A stretch of DNA of 64,000 nt. Origin: Agromyces bracchium (GTDB lineage: Bacteria; Actinomycetota; Actinomycetes; Actinomycetales; Microbacteriaceae). A model generated the notes under the pieces. It saw only the letters and a list, made by a program, of their open reading frames with translations. It made no database searches and was not told the origin of the DNA. The stretch spans positions 62,001 to 126,000 of the forward strand of contig NZ_WMLB01000019.1 of the NCBI RefSeq assembly GCF_009709675.1. The letters are read 5' to 3'. Position numbers and translations under genes: made by a program. Shown here one piece after another: positions 1 through 6,620 of this stretch (the stretch's first letter is position 1; the number at the start of each line of letters is the position of its first letter).

Positions 1-1
1 T

Positions 2-85
2 GCCGTCGCGGCGGTCGTGCTCGCCTTCGTGCCGAAGCTGGCGTTCTCGGACGCTCCGGAGGTGGAGGCGGCCGCGGTCCGCTGA
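2..85 (+). CDS. C-terminal end of a probable membrane transporter (partial)
   Basis: The window opens inside a plus-strand reading frame that stops with TGA. Only 27 residues are visible: a hydrophobic stretch (AVAAVVLAFVPKLAF) followed by a short acidic, alanine-rich tail. This looks like the last transmembrane helix and cytoplasmic tail of a multi-pass transporter, perhaps of the major facilitator superfamily, but the fragment is too short to name. The rest lies outside the window. Confidence 0.4.
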   Translation, partial: AVAAVVLAFVPKLAFSDAPEVEAAAVR

Positions 86-144
86 ACCGGCACGAAGGTC
101 GTTCGCCCCTGTGCGCGATGCCGACGACGGGGATGCTGGGACAC

Positions 145-633
145 ATGACTTCGGACCCGCCCGAGATCCAGCGGCGTGCGCCACGACGGCGCGAGCCGCT
201 CAGCCCCGCGGCGCGACGATTCGGCTTCGCGGTCGCGGCGTTCGTCAACCTGCTCCTGCTCTACCTGGGCAACGTCTGGCCGGGGTGGCAGGTCCTCCCC
301 TTCCTCACCGAGGAGACCGTCGACGTGCTTCCCTGGATCAACGCCTCCCTCGCGACCGGCGTTGTCGTCAACCTCATCAACCTCGTCTTCGACCGGGCGT
401 GGCTGAAGGCGCTCGGCGACCTGGCGACGACCAGCGTCGGCCTCGTCGCCACGATCCAGCTGTGGGCGGTCTTCCCCTTCGACTTCGGCGCCTCGACCTT
501 CCCGTGGGAGATCGCCGTGCGGACGCTCCTCATCCTCGCGATCGTCGGTTCCGCGGTCGGCATCATCGCGGCGGTCGTCGCGTTCGTGCGCGCACTCATC
601 CGAGGGGCGGATGCCGCGGCTCGCCCATCCTGA
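145..633 (+). CDS. Small multi-pass membrane protein, unknown function
   Basis: A 162-residue protein. I chose the ATG at 145 because GGGA lies just upstream; an in-frame ATG at 118 would add nine residues. The N-terminal 30 residues are charged and rich in Arg and Pro. About four hydrophobic helices follow: one at 35-50, a pair around 75-120 and one near the C-terminus, then a short Arg/Ala tail. This topology resembles small actinobacterial membrane proteins, but I recognise no family motif and no catalytic residues. It stands alone, downstream of the partial transporter and convergent with the next gene. Confidence 0.65.
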   Translation: MTSDPPEIQRRAPRRREPLSPAARRFGFAVAAFVNLLLLYLGNVWPGWQVLPFLTEETVDVLPWINASLATGVVVNLINLVFDRAWLKALGDLATTSVGLVATIQLWAVFPFDFGASTFPWEIAVRTLLILAIVGSAVGIIAAVVAFVRALIRGADAAARPS

Positions 634-703
634 GGGCAGGACGGTCCTTCGCCGATGCCCCGGCTCGGCGAAGTGATCGACGTCGTCGGGCGCTCAGTTC
701 GGC

Positions 704-1153
704 TCAGCCCTCTCCGAGCTCGCGCAGCGCGAGTGAACGCTCCTCGGTGAGCGAACCGATGACGCCGTTGCGCTTGGCCTCGGTGATCCACTTGCCCGCC
801 GTCTGCGCATCCACCCCGTGCAACGCCGCGATGGCCTCGCGCGGCGTCAGGCCCGCCAGTACCGCCTTGCGATAGAGGCGCGCCACCTCGGCGTCGAACT
901 CCGCGGACCCACCACGAGGACGCCGCAGCGGCCGCTCGGACGTGAACTCGGCCAGCCAGTGCGCGTCGATCTCGGGCGCGTTCATGCCTGCGGCGTCGAC
1001 CGCGTCGGCCCATCCGATGCCGCGGAGGATGTCGCCGGTCAGGCGCACGCCCTCCGGCGCGATCACCGTCATCGTGCGCCCGTCGTCGCCGAACTCGATC
1101 GTCCATCCGGGCAGCAGCGAGGGGTGCTGGGTCGTCCGGCGCATCTTCGGCAT
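704..1153 (-). CDS. Unknown 149-residue protein with a helix-turn-helix-like C-terminus
   Basis: The start at 1153 is supported by a strong ribosome-binding site (GGGAGGATCACCTC before ATG). Residues 1-60 form a mixed alpha/beta segment with no known motif. Residues about 95-140 contain LTPREAIAALHGVDAQTAG and KWITEAKRNG, which read like a helix-turn-helix of the kind found in small DNA-binding proteins. That makes a DNA-binding role possible, but this is inference from pattern only. A GTACcagatGTAC inverted repeat lies 33 bases upstream of the start (1186-1198) and could be an operator. It is divergent from dinB. Confidence 0.6.
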   Translation of the reverse strand: MPKMRRTTQHPSLLPGWTIEFGDDGRTMTVIAPEGVRLTGDILRGIGWADAVDAAGMNAPEIDAHWLAEFTSERPLRRPRGGSAEFDAEVARLYRKAVLAGLTPREAIAALHGVDAQTAGKWITEAKRNGVIGSLTEERSLALRELGEG

Positions 1154-1357
1154 GAGGTGATCCTCCCGTGGCCATGAGGCTTTACGTACCAGATGTACTC
1201 AGGCCTTTGGTTCCTCGTCAACCATGAGCCTCCCCCAGTTCTGGTGTGATTTCGCAGCTGATTCGTCGTTCCTCGTCGTTGCGACGACGCATCCCGTGTC
1301 GTCGGTGCGTGCGACGATCCGCGTGACGGACGTTCGGCGGGAGTGCGGGAGGGCGGG

Positions 1358-2554
1358 ATGCGGGGCGAGGCGACGGTGCTGCACGCCGATCTCGACGCGT
1401 TCTACGCCTCGGTCGAGCAGCGAGACGCGCCCGAGTTGCGCGGCCGGCCGGTCATCGTCGGCGGTGGCGTCGTGCTCGCGGCGAGCTACGAGGCGAAGGC
1501 CCGCGGGGTTCGCACCGCGATGGGCGGCCGGCAGGCACGGGACCTCTGCCCGGATGCGGTCGTCGTCCCGCCGCGGATGGACGCGTACTCGGAGGCCAGT
1601 CGAGCCGTGTTCGCGATCTTCCGCGACACGACGCCGTTCGTCGAGGGGCTCTCGATCGACGAGGCGTTCCTCGAGGTCGGAGGCCTCCGACGCATCGCCG
1701 GCACGCCCGAGCAGATCGCGGTGCGTTTGCGTGGGCGGGTCCGCGCGGAGGTCGGGTTGGCCATCTCGGTCGGCATCGCACGGACGAAGTTCCTCGCCAA
1801 GGTCGCCAGCGCGGTCAGCAAGCCCGATGGGCTCCTGATGGTCGAACCCGAGCGGGAGTCGGCGTTCCTGCTCCCCCTGCCCGTGGAACGGTTGTGGGGC
1901 GTCGGCGCGGTCACCGCGGAGAAGCTGCACCGCCTCGGCATCCGCACCGTCGGACAACTGGCGGAACTCGAATCCGCGACCGCCGAGCGACTGCTGGGCA
2001 GGGCGACGGGCGCGCACCTGCATGCGCTGGCACGGCTCCGCGACCCTCGCCCGGTCGACACCACGCACCGCCGCGGTTCCATCGGCTCGCAACGCGCGCT
2101 CGGCAACCGCCCCCGCACGGCCGACGAGCTCGACCTCATCCTCACCCAGGTCGTCGACCGACTCGCCCGTCGTCTCCGCGACGGCGATCGCGGGTGCCGA
2201 ACGGTCGTACTGCGGCTCCGCTACGGCGACTTCGCGAAGGCCACTCGATCCCGCACCCTCCGCTCCGCGACCGACCGCACCGCGGTCCTGCTCGCCATCG
2301 CGCGTGAACTGCTCGCCGCCGCCATGCCCGAGATCGCCGAGCGCGGCATCACCCTGATCGGCGTCTCGTTCTCGCACCTGGCCCGCGGCGACCGCCTCCA
2401 GCCGGAATTGCCGATCGACTGGGAAGACGGAGCGCGCCTCGACACGGTGCTCGACGCCGTACGCGATCGCTTCGGCGCGGCATCCGTCGCACGTGCGGCG
2501 CAACTCGGCCGCGATCCGGGGTGGTCGGCGCCGCTGCTGCCCGAACACGAGTGA
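1358..2554 (+). CDS. dinB: DNA polymerase IV (Y-family translesion polymerase)
   Basis: A 398-residue Y-family polymerase that copies past damaged template bases without proofreading. The palm holds the metal-binding residues in HADLDAFYASVEQ (Asp11, Asp13) and the SIDEAF motif (Asp101, Glu102). Fingers, thumb and little-finger domains follow in the usual order, with the helix-hairpin-helix segment around LWGVGAVTAEKLHRLGI. I prefer ATG 1358, preceded by GGAGG at 1347-1351, over the GTG at 1343, which would add five residues. No beta-clamp peptide is obvious at the extreme C-terminus. No LexA-type operator was found in the 200 bases upstream, so SOS control cannot be claimed. It is a single gene. 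Confidence 0.95.
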   Translation: MRGEATVLHADLDAFYASVEQRDAPELRGRPVIVGGGVVLAASYEAKARGVRTAMGGRQARDLCPDAVVVPPRMDAYSEASRAVFAIFRDTTPFVEGLSIDEAFLEVGGLRRIAGTPEQIAVRLRGRVRAEVGLAISVGIARTKFLAKVASAVSKPDGLLMVEPERESAFLLPLPVERLWGVGAVTAEKLHRLGIRTVGQLAELESATAERLLGRATGAHLHALARLRDPRPVDTTHRRGSIGSQRALGNRPRTADELDLILTQVVDRLARRLRDGDRGCRTVVLRLRYGDFAKATRSRTLRSATDRTAVLLAIARELLAAAMPEIAERGITLIGVSFSHLARGDRLQPELPIDWEDGARLDTVLDAVRDRFGAASVARAAQLGRDPGWSAPLLPEHE

Positions 2555-2600
2555 CGACGACGGGCGTCCGCAGCCGATCCCACGCGCAGAGCACGCCATG

Positions 2601-2642
2601 TCGAGGTAGGGCGGACGGGACTTGAACCCGTGACCGATGGAT
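2601..2642 (-). repeat. Left attachment-site copy: 3' half of the CAU tRNA
   Basis: Forty-two bases identical to 6579-6620. It covers the tRNA from the 3' side of the anticodon stem through the T arm and acceptor strand, plus a few bases beyond. Homology stops sharply just before the anticodon, so this is not a working tRNA. Confidence 0.85.
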
Positions 2643-2996
2643 CAGCCCGGCGCGACTCTGCTGTCTCGGCGCAAGCCGCGACACCTCGAATAATCTCAGC
2701 CCAATCAGGAATTCCTTTCGCCGCGACCGTCGCTGTCGAGCTCCGATGCTACCCGTTGATCGCGGCCGCTTTCGAAACGCCTTGGATCAAGGGGTGCTGG
2801 ATAAACGCGCGCGGATCAAGTCCTCATCCACTCATCTCAGATCGCGATCACCCTCCCCATGTGCACGCCGAACGCTCTTGTGCACTGCCGCTATGAGCAG
2901 GAGTAGCAGTGCACACCCGCTCCATGCCCCGTGCGCTAGATCGAAAATTGATGGAGGTTGCTGACAGTTCGGTCTTCCCATTCGGAGGAAGGATCC
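2643..2996. other. Gene-free stretch of the island
   Basis: No convincing coding sequence. It holds an AT-rich segment (ATAATCTCAGCCCAATCAGG) next to the attachment copy and a motif near 2796-2816 (GGGGTGCTGGATAAACGCGCGCGG) that resembles 6413-6437 near the other end of the island (GGGGTGAATAAACGTGCGCGG). The last 60 bases are the 5' leader of the broken transposase gene, with GGAGGAAGG as its ribosome-binding site. Confidence 0.4.
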
Positions 2997-3220
2997 ATGT
3001 CACAACGAGAGCTCGAGCAACGAGCGAAGCACAAGCTCGCGGTGCTGCGTCACGTCGACGAAGTCAGCGGAATTTTCGCCGCGCGACCTACCGCTCCTAC
3101 GGCATCAGCCGGCAGGTCCACAACAAGTGGCGAAGGCGCTTTGACGAAGAGGGCTACGAAGGGGTGAAATACCGCTCGGGGGTCCCGCATCATCAGCCCA
3201 CCAATAATGATCCTGCCTAG
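2997..3220 (+). pseudogene. IS481-family transposase, N-terminal remnant (frameshifted, cut by an IS)
   Basis: From ATG 2997 the frame gives MSQRELEQRAKHKLAVLRHV and DEVSG, then shifts. After a 2-base CG duplication at about 3081-3085 the second frame continues ATYRSYGISRQ..NKWRRRFDEEGYEG..YRSGVPHHQP. Together these read as the helix-turn-helix N-terminus of an IS481-family transposase. The frame ends at a TAG that belongs to the CTAG target of the IS481 element starting at 3217, so the insertion cut the gene. A short stretch of what looks like the same protein reappears to the right of the IS at 4287-4328. The gene is dead. Confidence 0.75.
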
Positions 3221-3260
3221 CTGTAGTTCCCCCGGACGTTGTGAACGTGGCGTGATGTAG

Positions 3261-3318
3261 CGAAGACCTCCGGGACGATGTGGGTTACCACACTCGCATC
3301 GGCCACCGGAGGTCTTCG
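3261..3318 (+). promoter_or_regulatory. Hairpin masking the transposase ribosome-binding site
   Basis: CGAAGACCTCCGG (3261-3273) is perfectly complementary to CCGGAGGTCTTCG (3306-3318). The right arm contains the GGAGG ribosome-binding site and ends on the G of the GTG start codon. Smaller repeats in the loop (GATG/CATC, GTGG/CCAC) would extend the fold. A transcript entering from outside would fold and hide the start. One starting inside the right part would not. Comparable protection is known in other IS families; here it is inferred from sequence. Confidence 0.65.
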
Positions 3319-4280
3319 TGACTCACGCTAACGCTCATTTGACACCGAAGGGGCGGCTTCGGCTTGCCAAGACCGTCGTCGACGACGGCTGGCCGCTCGC
3401 CCGCGCGGCTGAACGGCACCAGGTCTCTCGGGCCACGGCGAAGAAGTGGGCCGACCGCTGCCGGGCCGGCCTACCGATGACGGACCGGCCCTCGCGACCC
3501 AAGCACACCCCGACCCGGCTCGAGCGGCGCACCGAACGACGGATCATCGCGCTGCGGTTCACCCGACGGTGGGGCCCGCATCGGATCGCGTACCGACTCG
3601 GCCTGCACCCGTCCCAGGTATGGCGCGTGCTGCACCGGTACCGGATGCCGCTACTGGCGCACCTGGATCAGACCACAGGGCTGCCGGCGCGACGGGTCCG
3701 CGCCGTTCGGTACGAGAAGCAAGTCCCGGGCGAGCTGGTGCACGTGGATATCAAGAAGCTCGGCCGCATTCCCAACGGCGGCGGGCACCGCATGCTCGGC
3801 CGCACCGTGGGCAACCGCAACAACAAGAAGCAGGGACTCGGCTACTCCTACCTGCACCACGCCGTCGACGACTATTCGCGACTGGCGTACTCCGAGATCC
3901 TCGCCGACGAGCGCAAGGAAACGGCTGCCGCGTTCTGGAACCGCGCGAACGCATTCTTCGCCGACGCCGGCATTACCGTCACTGCGGTCATGACCGACAA
4001 CGGCTCCTGCTACCGATCCAAGCTCTTCAAGACCGCGCTCGGGAACCTCGACCATTACCGGACCCGCCCGTACCGACCGCAGACCAACGGGACGGTGGAG
4101 CGCTTCAACCGCACCCTGGCCGCCGAGTGGGCCTACGCAGCGACCTACCGCAGCGACGAAGCCAGGGCCGCAACCTACGACGCCTGGCTCCATCACTACA
4201 ATCACCACCGACCCCACACCGGAATCGGTGGATCAACCCCAGCAGGCCGCGTTCACAACCTCACGGCGAACTACAACTAG
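3318..4280 (+). CDS. IS481-family transposase (DDE)
   Basis: A 320-residue transposase starting at GTG 3318, eight bases after GGAGG. Residues 1-115 contain two helix-turn-helix units (LAKTVVDDGWPLARAAERH and the segment around RIAYRLGLHPSQVWRVLHRY), which bind the terminal repeats. The RNase H-like core carries Asp144 (LVHVDIKKLGR), Asp227 (AVMTDNGSCY) and Glu261 (QTNGTVERFNRT), a DD-x33-E arrangement. Length and ends fit a complete IS481 transposase. The stop codon TAG lies in the CTAG at the right end of the element. The reading frame is intact, so the enzyme is probably functional. Confidence 0.92.
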   Translation: MTHANAHLTPKGRLRLAKTVVDDGWPLARAAERHQVSRATAKKWADRCRAGLPMTDRPSRPKHTPTRLERRTERRIIALRFTRRWGPHRIAYRLGLHPSQVWRVLHRYRMPLLAHLDQTTGLPARRVRAVRYEKQVPGELVHVDIKKLGRIPNGGGHRMLGRTVGNRNNKKQGLGYSYLHHAVDDYSRLAYSEILADERKETAAAFWNRANAFFADAGITVTAVMTDNGSCYRSKLFKTALGNLDHYRTRPYRPQTNGTVERFNRTLAAEWAYAATYRSDEARAATYDAWLHHYNHHRPHTGIGGSTPAGRVHNLTANYN

Positions 4281-4286
4281 CTCGGC

Positions 4287-4451
4287 CTGAGCCGCCTTCG
4301 CTTGTCGCGGCGATACAAGCGCTTCTAGCCCGGCGATGGGGTCGCCTCCGTCGTCGAAGAACATGACGCCGTCGGTCTCGTAGAAGACCTGAACGCGTTG
4401 GCAGACCTAGTCGCTGCTGATCTGGAAGCAGATCCCGCGGGTGGGCCCTAG
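4287..4451 (+). pseudogene. Coding remnants right of the IS481 element
   Basis: Frame 4287-4328 reads LSRLRLSRRYKRF and then stops; this resembles the LNRLPxSQRYKRH segment of the transposase whose N-terminus lies at 2997-3220. About 50 codons between the two parts are missing. The same frame reopens to 4451 with a well-formed acidic tail (VASVVEEHDAVGLVEDLNA and onward, ending PAGGP), which looks like the C-terminus of some unrelated gene with no start. I cannot name it. Confidence 0.4.
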
Positions 4452-4454
4452 AGT
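4449..4454 (+). promoter_or_regulatory. Possible -10 box for a leaderless transcript
   Basis: TAGAGT lies six bases before the ATG at 4461, and no ribosome-binding site is seen. This spacing fits leaderless transcription, which is common in actinobacteria. Inferred from spacing only. Confidence 0.35.
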
Positions 4455-4460
4455 TGGCGC

Positions 4461-4967
4461 ATGCCGCCGACACCAAGCCCTTCTCCTCTCCAAGTCGGCG
4501 CTACCGATCTGACTCCATGGATTGCACTGGCGGGCACGATCTTTGCGTCGCTACTCGCTCTCGCCGGTGTGATCGTGCTGTTCTGGCTTCAACGGAACGC
4601 CGTACGGAAAGGCGAGCGGCAAAGGGCCCAGGACGAGGCTTTCGAACGGCTCTCCGCCATCTTCGCGCGGGCAGCCGAGGCGGCAAGCTCGGGTGATGTC
4701 CCCAAACTTACCGCGGTCGTAAACGTGTTCGTGATGCGTGTGAGTGAGGCGATCTGGTACATCGATACCAGCGACGAATATGTAGCCGACTGGATCGTCG
4801 AACGCGTGCAACGCCTGTCCAGAGCTCTCATTGATGAGCCCGATCTGACCAAGCGGGGAGACATCCTGAAGTCGGCTCACCGCGACCTCACCGTCGTGCT
4901 CAGACATTGGCGCTACGGCACGATCCCCACGAGGAACTTCTCCGAGTGGGTGAAGCATCTCGACTAG
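4461..4967 (+). CDS. Single-helix membrane protein of the island, unknown function
   Basis: A 168-residue protein with one transmembrane helix at about residues 17-44 (PWIALAGTIFASLLALAGV). A basic stretch (LQRNAVRKGERQRA) follows, then a soluble, helical domain rich in Glu, Asp and Arg to the end. The topology resembles small accessory proteins encoded on plasmids and islands, but no family motif is recognised. Base composition is lower in GC than the backbone, consistent with transfer. A hairpin overlapping its stop codon may end transcription. Neighbours are IS remnants and non-coding island DNA, so context gives no function. Confidence 0.65.
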   Translation: MPPTPSPSPLQVGATDLTPWIALAGTIFASLLALAGVIVLFWLQRNAVRKGERQRAQDEAFERLSAIFARAAEAASSGDVPKLTAVVNVFVMRVSEAIWYIDTSDEYVADWIVERVQRLSRALIDEPDLTKRGDILKSAHRDLTVVLRHWRYGTIPTRNFSEWVKHLD

Positions 4968-4997
4968 AGGGGACCCGAAGGGGCCCCCATCGAGATG
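4956..4997 (+). terminator. Hairpin at the end of the island membrane-protein gene
   Basis: CATCTCGA (4956-4963) pairs with TCGAGATG (4990-4997), with an inner GGGG/CCCC pairing. The stem includes the last codons and stop. No T-run follows, so a transcription-ending role is likely but not certain. Confidence 0.45.
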
Positions 4998-5290
4998 TTG
5001 GCGCGCCGGGGTCGTACCCGACGAGCGAGGGGCGATCAAACCCTCAAGTAAATTGGCACCTCGGAGTTGGATTCCGCCGTGCCAGTCGCAGCCGACGGTC
5101 GTTGAATGGTGTTCAGGGCCATGGCTATGGACATCCCGGCGGCCCAGGGGCCCCAAGCCAAGATCGGAAACGCCCCTATCCTCTGATTGGCAGGGCGAGC
5201 AGCTCCAGATTCTGTGGGGAAGCGGGGCCAACTCCGACCCAAACTCGAGCCCAGGATCGGTCCGAAATATCTGATCAGCCGCGCTTCGGC
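4998..5290. other. Gene-free stretch of the island
   Basis: Mixed-composition DNA. A minus-strand frame contains a hydrophobic segment (FPILAWGPWAAGMSIAMAL), but it has no ribosome-binding site, runs through the attachment-site copy and has no recognisable family. I see no supportable gene. Confidence 0.35.
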
Positions 5291-5325
5291 AGGGCGGACC
5301 GGACTTGAACCCGTGACCGATGGAT
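5291..5325 (-). repeat. Middle attachment-site copy: 3' half of the CAU tRNA
   Basis: Thirty-five bases matching the tRNA 3' half at 34 positions (C for G at 5300). It lies between the outer copy at 2601 and the intact tRNA at 6585, marking the junction of two insertions made at the same site. Confidence 0.8.
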
Positions 5326-5622
5326 CTGCTCGGCGATGAGCCGCCGCCTCGGCATGAGCCGAGTTCCTCGGGCGCGACCCGTGCACGATCTCTCGCGACC
5401 TGAGTCGCGGCGCATCGATGCGGACCACGAGGTGCGACTACCGGGCGACGATCGCGCACCGCACGACCTCTTCCAGGCTTTGCTAGCCTCCGAGAATCGC
5501 CCCCTGCGATGACTGCTGGAATACATGCCGTCGCATCGGCCCGAAATTCAACCGTCGTCGACACCGGTGGCCATGGTCCCGATTCACTACCCACTCTGAC
5601 AAGCGGTCCTGACGGTCGATCG
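5326..5622. other. Gene-free stretch after the middle attachment copy
   Basis: No coding sequence I can support. It begins with short CG-rich inverted repeats (CCTCGGCATGAGCCGAG) of the sort found beside integrase attachment sites, then becomes AT-richer toward the promoter of the repeat-protein gene. Confidence 0.35.
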
Positions 5623-5651
5623 TAGGCAATTGGCGCCCGCGCGACGATAAT
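5623..5651 (+). promoter_or_regulatory. Promoter for the acidic repeat-protein gene
   Basis: TAGGCA at 5623-5628 and GATAAT at 5646-5651 are separated by 17 bases, a fair sigma-70-type match in otherwise GC-rich DNA. The predicted transcript would have a leader of about 40 bases before GTG 5698. Confidence 0.5.
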
Positions 5652-5697
5652 CGGCATTGGGGCGACGCCAAGGTGCGCTCGGAATGAGGTGGTCGCA

Positions 5698-5979
5698 GTG
5701 GCAGAGATGAAGTTCGACCCAGACAAAATGTGGGACGGCATAGGCGACAGCATGGACAAGCTGAACGCAACTCCTAACCGCCCGCCTGAATACCCGCCCG
5801 GCGAGACCGCAATCGGTGACGACGGCTACGGCGGTAACAAGACCTCGATCGGCGATGACGAGGACGCAGGCGGTGAGACCGCCATCGGTGACGACGGCTA
5901 CCCGGGCGGGGACACTGCCATTGGCGACGAGAACGCCGATTACCCGAGGCTCGACGGGGACGACTATCCGCGCGTCTAG
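5698..5979 (+). CDS. Small acidic protein with tandem TAIGDDG repeats, unknown
   Basis: About 93 residues from GTG 5698, with GGAATGAGG just upstream; GTG 5689 would add three. The N-terminus (MKFDPDKMWDGIGDSMDKLN) could form one amphipathic helix. Then come four repeats of roughly 13 residues built on T-[AS]-I-G-D-[DE]: ETAIGDDGYGG, KTSIGDDEDAGG, ETAIGDDGYPGG and DTAIGDENAD. The tail is YPRLDGDDYPRV. The protein is strongly acidic, glycine-rich and probably unstructured. The spaced Asp residues could bind divalent cations, but they do not match known Ca-binding repeats. No signal peptide or membrane helix. I recognise no family. A good promoter and ribosome-binding site argue that it is a real gene. 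Confidence 0.6.
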   Translation: MAEMKFDPDKMWDGIGDSMDKLNATPNRPPEYPPGETAIGDDGYGGNKTSIGDDEDAGGETAIGDDGYPGGDTAIGDENADYPRLDGDDYPRV

Positions 5980-6496
5980 GCCGATTCGTCGGTGTCAGCC
6001 CAAGCCCAGTCTCAGACATGGCATGCGCGGTCGCGGTCGCCGGGTCGAGTTTCCAGCCTCAAGGTCGGACCTTTACGCCGCGATGCTCGACATCCGATCG
6101 GCCCAGCGATAGCCATACCGTTCTAAGGCGACGCGACGCCTCGCTCGAGCAGGCGCTCCCCTTCCGCGAGCTCCGAGCTCCGTTACAGCGATCCGCCCGG
6201 ACTAGTCAGGGCTGCCTCGTTGGGCTGCCGTTGCCCGTTCCTGTCTTCATCGGATGTCACGCATCGCGTCGAACTCTTGTCCCACCGAAATGAGCCGATC
6301 TCGGGTTTCTCGGCTTCCACAAGCAAGCCGAGGAACGCGACGGCTACGCCTCGGACGCCGTCTCGACGTCAGGCGACGTCGACATGTGCCCGGGCATGGA
6401 TCGCGATGCGATCAGGGGTGAATAAACGTGCGCGGCGTGCGCTCTCCGGCTAGCCCGAGTCCAATGACACTCCCAGATCAAGGGAGACTTCCGCGC
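5980..6496. other. Gene-free stretch of the island
   Basis: No coding sequence with a credible start or family. It contains a GGGGTGAATAAACGTGCGCGG motif at 6416-6437 resembling one at 2796-2816 near the other end of the island. Confidence 0.35.
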
Positions 6497-6565
6497 CTAA
6501 CGAGGGACTTGAACCCAAGTTAGGGCGTAGGAATGTCACAGGTTCGAATCTAGGGTCCCCGATCA
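6497..6565. other. Two tRNA T-arm-like relics facing each other
   Basis: On the minus strand 6497-6523 reads TTGGGTTCAAGTCCC inside a CTAAC/GTTAG inverted repeat. On the plus strand 6537-6560 reads CACAGGTTCGAATC followed by GGTCCCCGA. Both resemble the T loop and acceptor 3' strand of tRNAs, but no cloverleaf can be built. They are probably scars of earlier integration events next to the tRNA site. Confidence 0.35.
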
Positions 6566-6578
6566 ACGGCGGCACATC

Positions 6579-6620
6579 TCGAGGTAGGGCGGACGGGACT
6601 TGAACCCGTGACCGATGGAT
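6579..6620 (-). repeat. Right attachment-site copy, within the intact tRNA
   Basis: The 42-bp sequence shared with 2601-2642. It forms the 3' half of the working tRNA gene and is the presumed crossover region. Confidence 0.85.

Larger units (their letters stand above)
3217..4280 (+). mobile_element. IS481-family insertion sequence, intact
   Basis: About 1.06 kb. The 31-bp ends (3217-3247 and the reverse complement of 4250-4280) match at 26 positions. The outermost CTAG on each side is probably the duplicated target; IS481 elements are known to favour CTAG. The element proper then starts TGTAGTTC and ends GAACTACA. It carries one transposase gene with all three catalytic acidic residues, and looks recently active compared with the decayed DNA around it. 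It sits inside an older IS481-type transposase gene. Confidence 0.85.
2601..6620. mobile_element. tRNA-associated genomic island, decayed, two nested insertions
   Basis: The island is bounded on the right by the intact CAU tRNA gene and on the left by an exact 42-bp copy of that gene's 3' half (2601-2642 versus 6579-6620). A second copy at 5291-5325 matches 34 of 35 bases. Insertion into the 3' end of a tRNA by a tyrosine integrase leaves just this pattern: a whole tRNA at one end and a displaced 3' half at the other. The three copies divide the island into two segments, 2643-5290 and 5326-6578. Sequence right after the two left copies is also partly alike (CTCGGC..AGCCG..CCTCG), suggesting related elements. 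The island is AT-richer than its surroundings and contains IS material, two small unknown genes and much non-coding DNA. No integrase, relaxase or phage gene remains. Confidence 0.7.

Noticed and set aside
1199-2599. Minus-strand 466-codon frame opposite dinB
   Set aside because: Shadow of dinB with no ribosome-binding site or family features. Its last 40 codons beyond dinB look somewhat protein-like but have no supportable start.
5036-5428. Minus-strand frame with a hydrophobic stretch in the island
   Set aside because: It reads through the tRNA-derived attachment copy and has no ribosome-binding site or recognisable family.
6497-6565. Possible second functional tRNA
   Set aside because: T-loop-like words are present, but no acceptor, D or anticodon stem can be paired into a cloverleaf.
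2601-6620. Prophage or conjugative element
   Set aside because: No integrase, terminase, capsid, relaxase or type IV secretion gene is present; only attachment scars and IS material support mobility.
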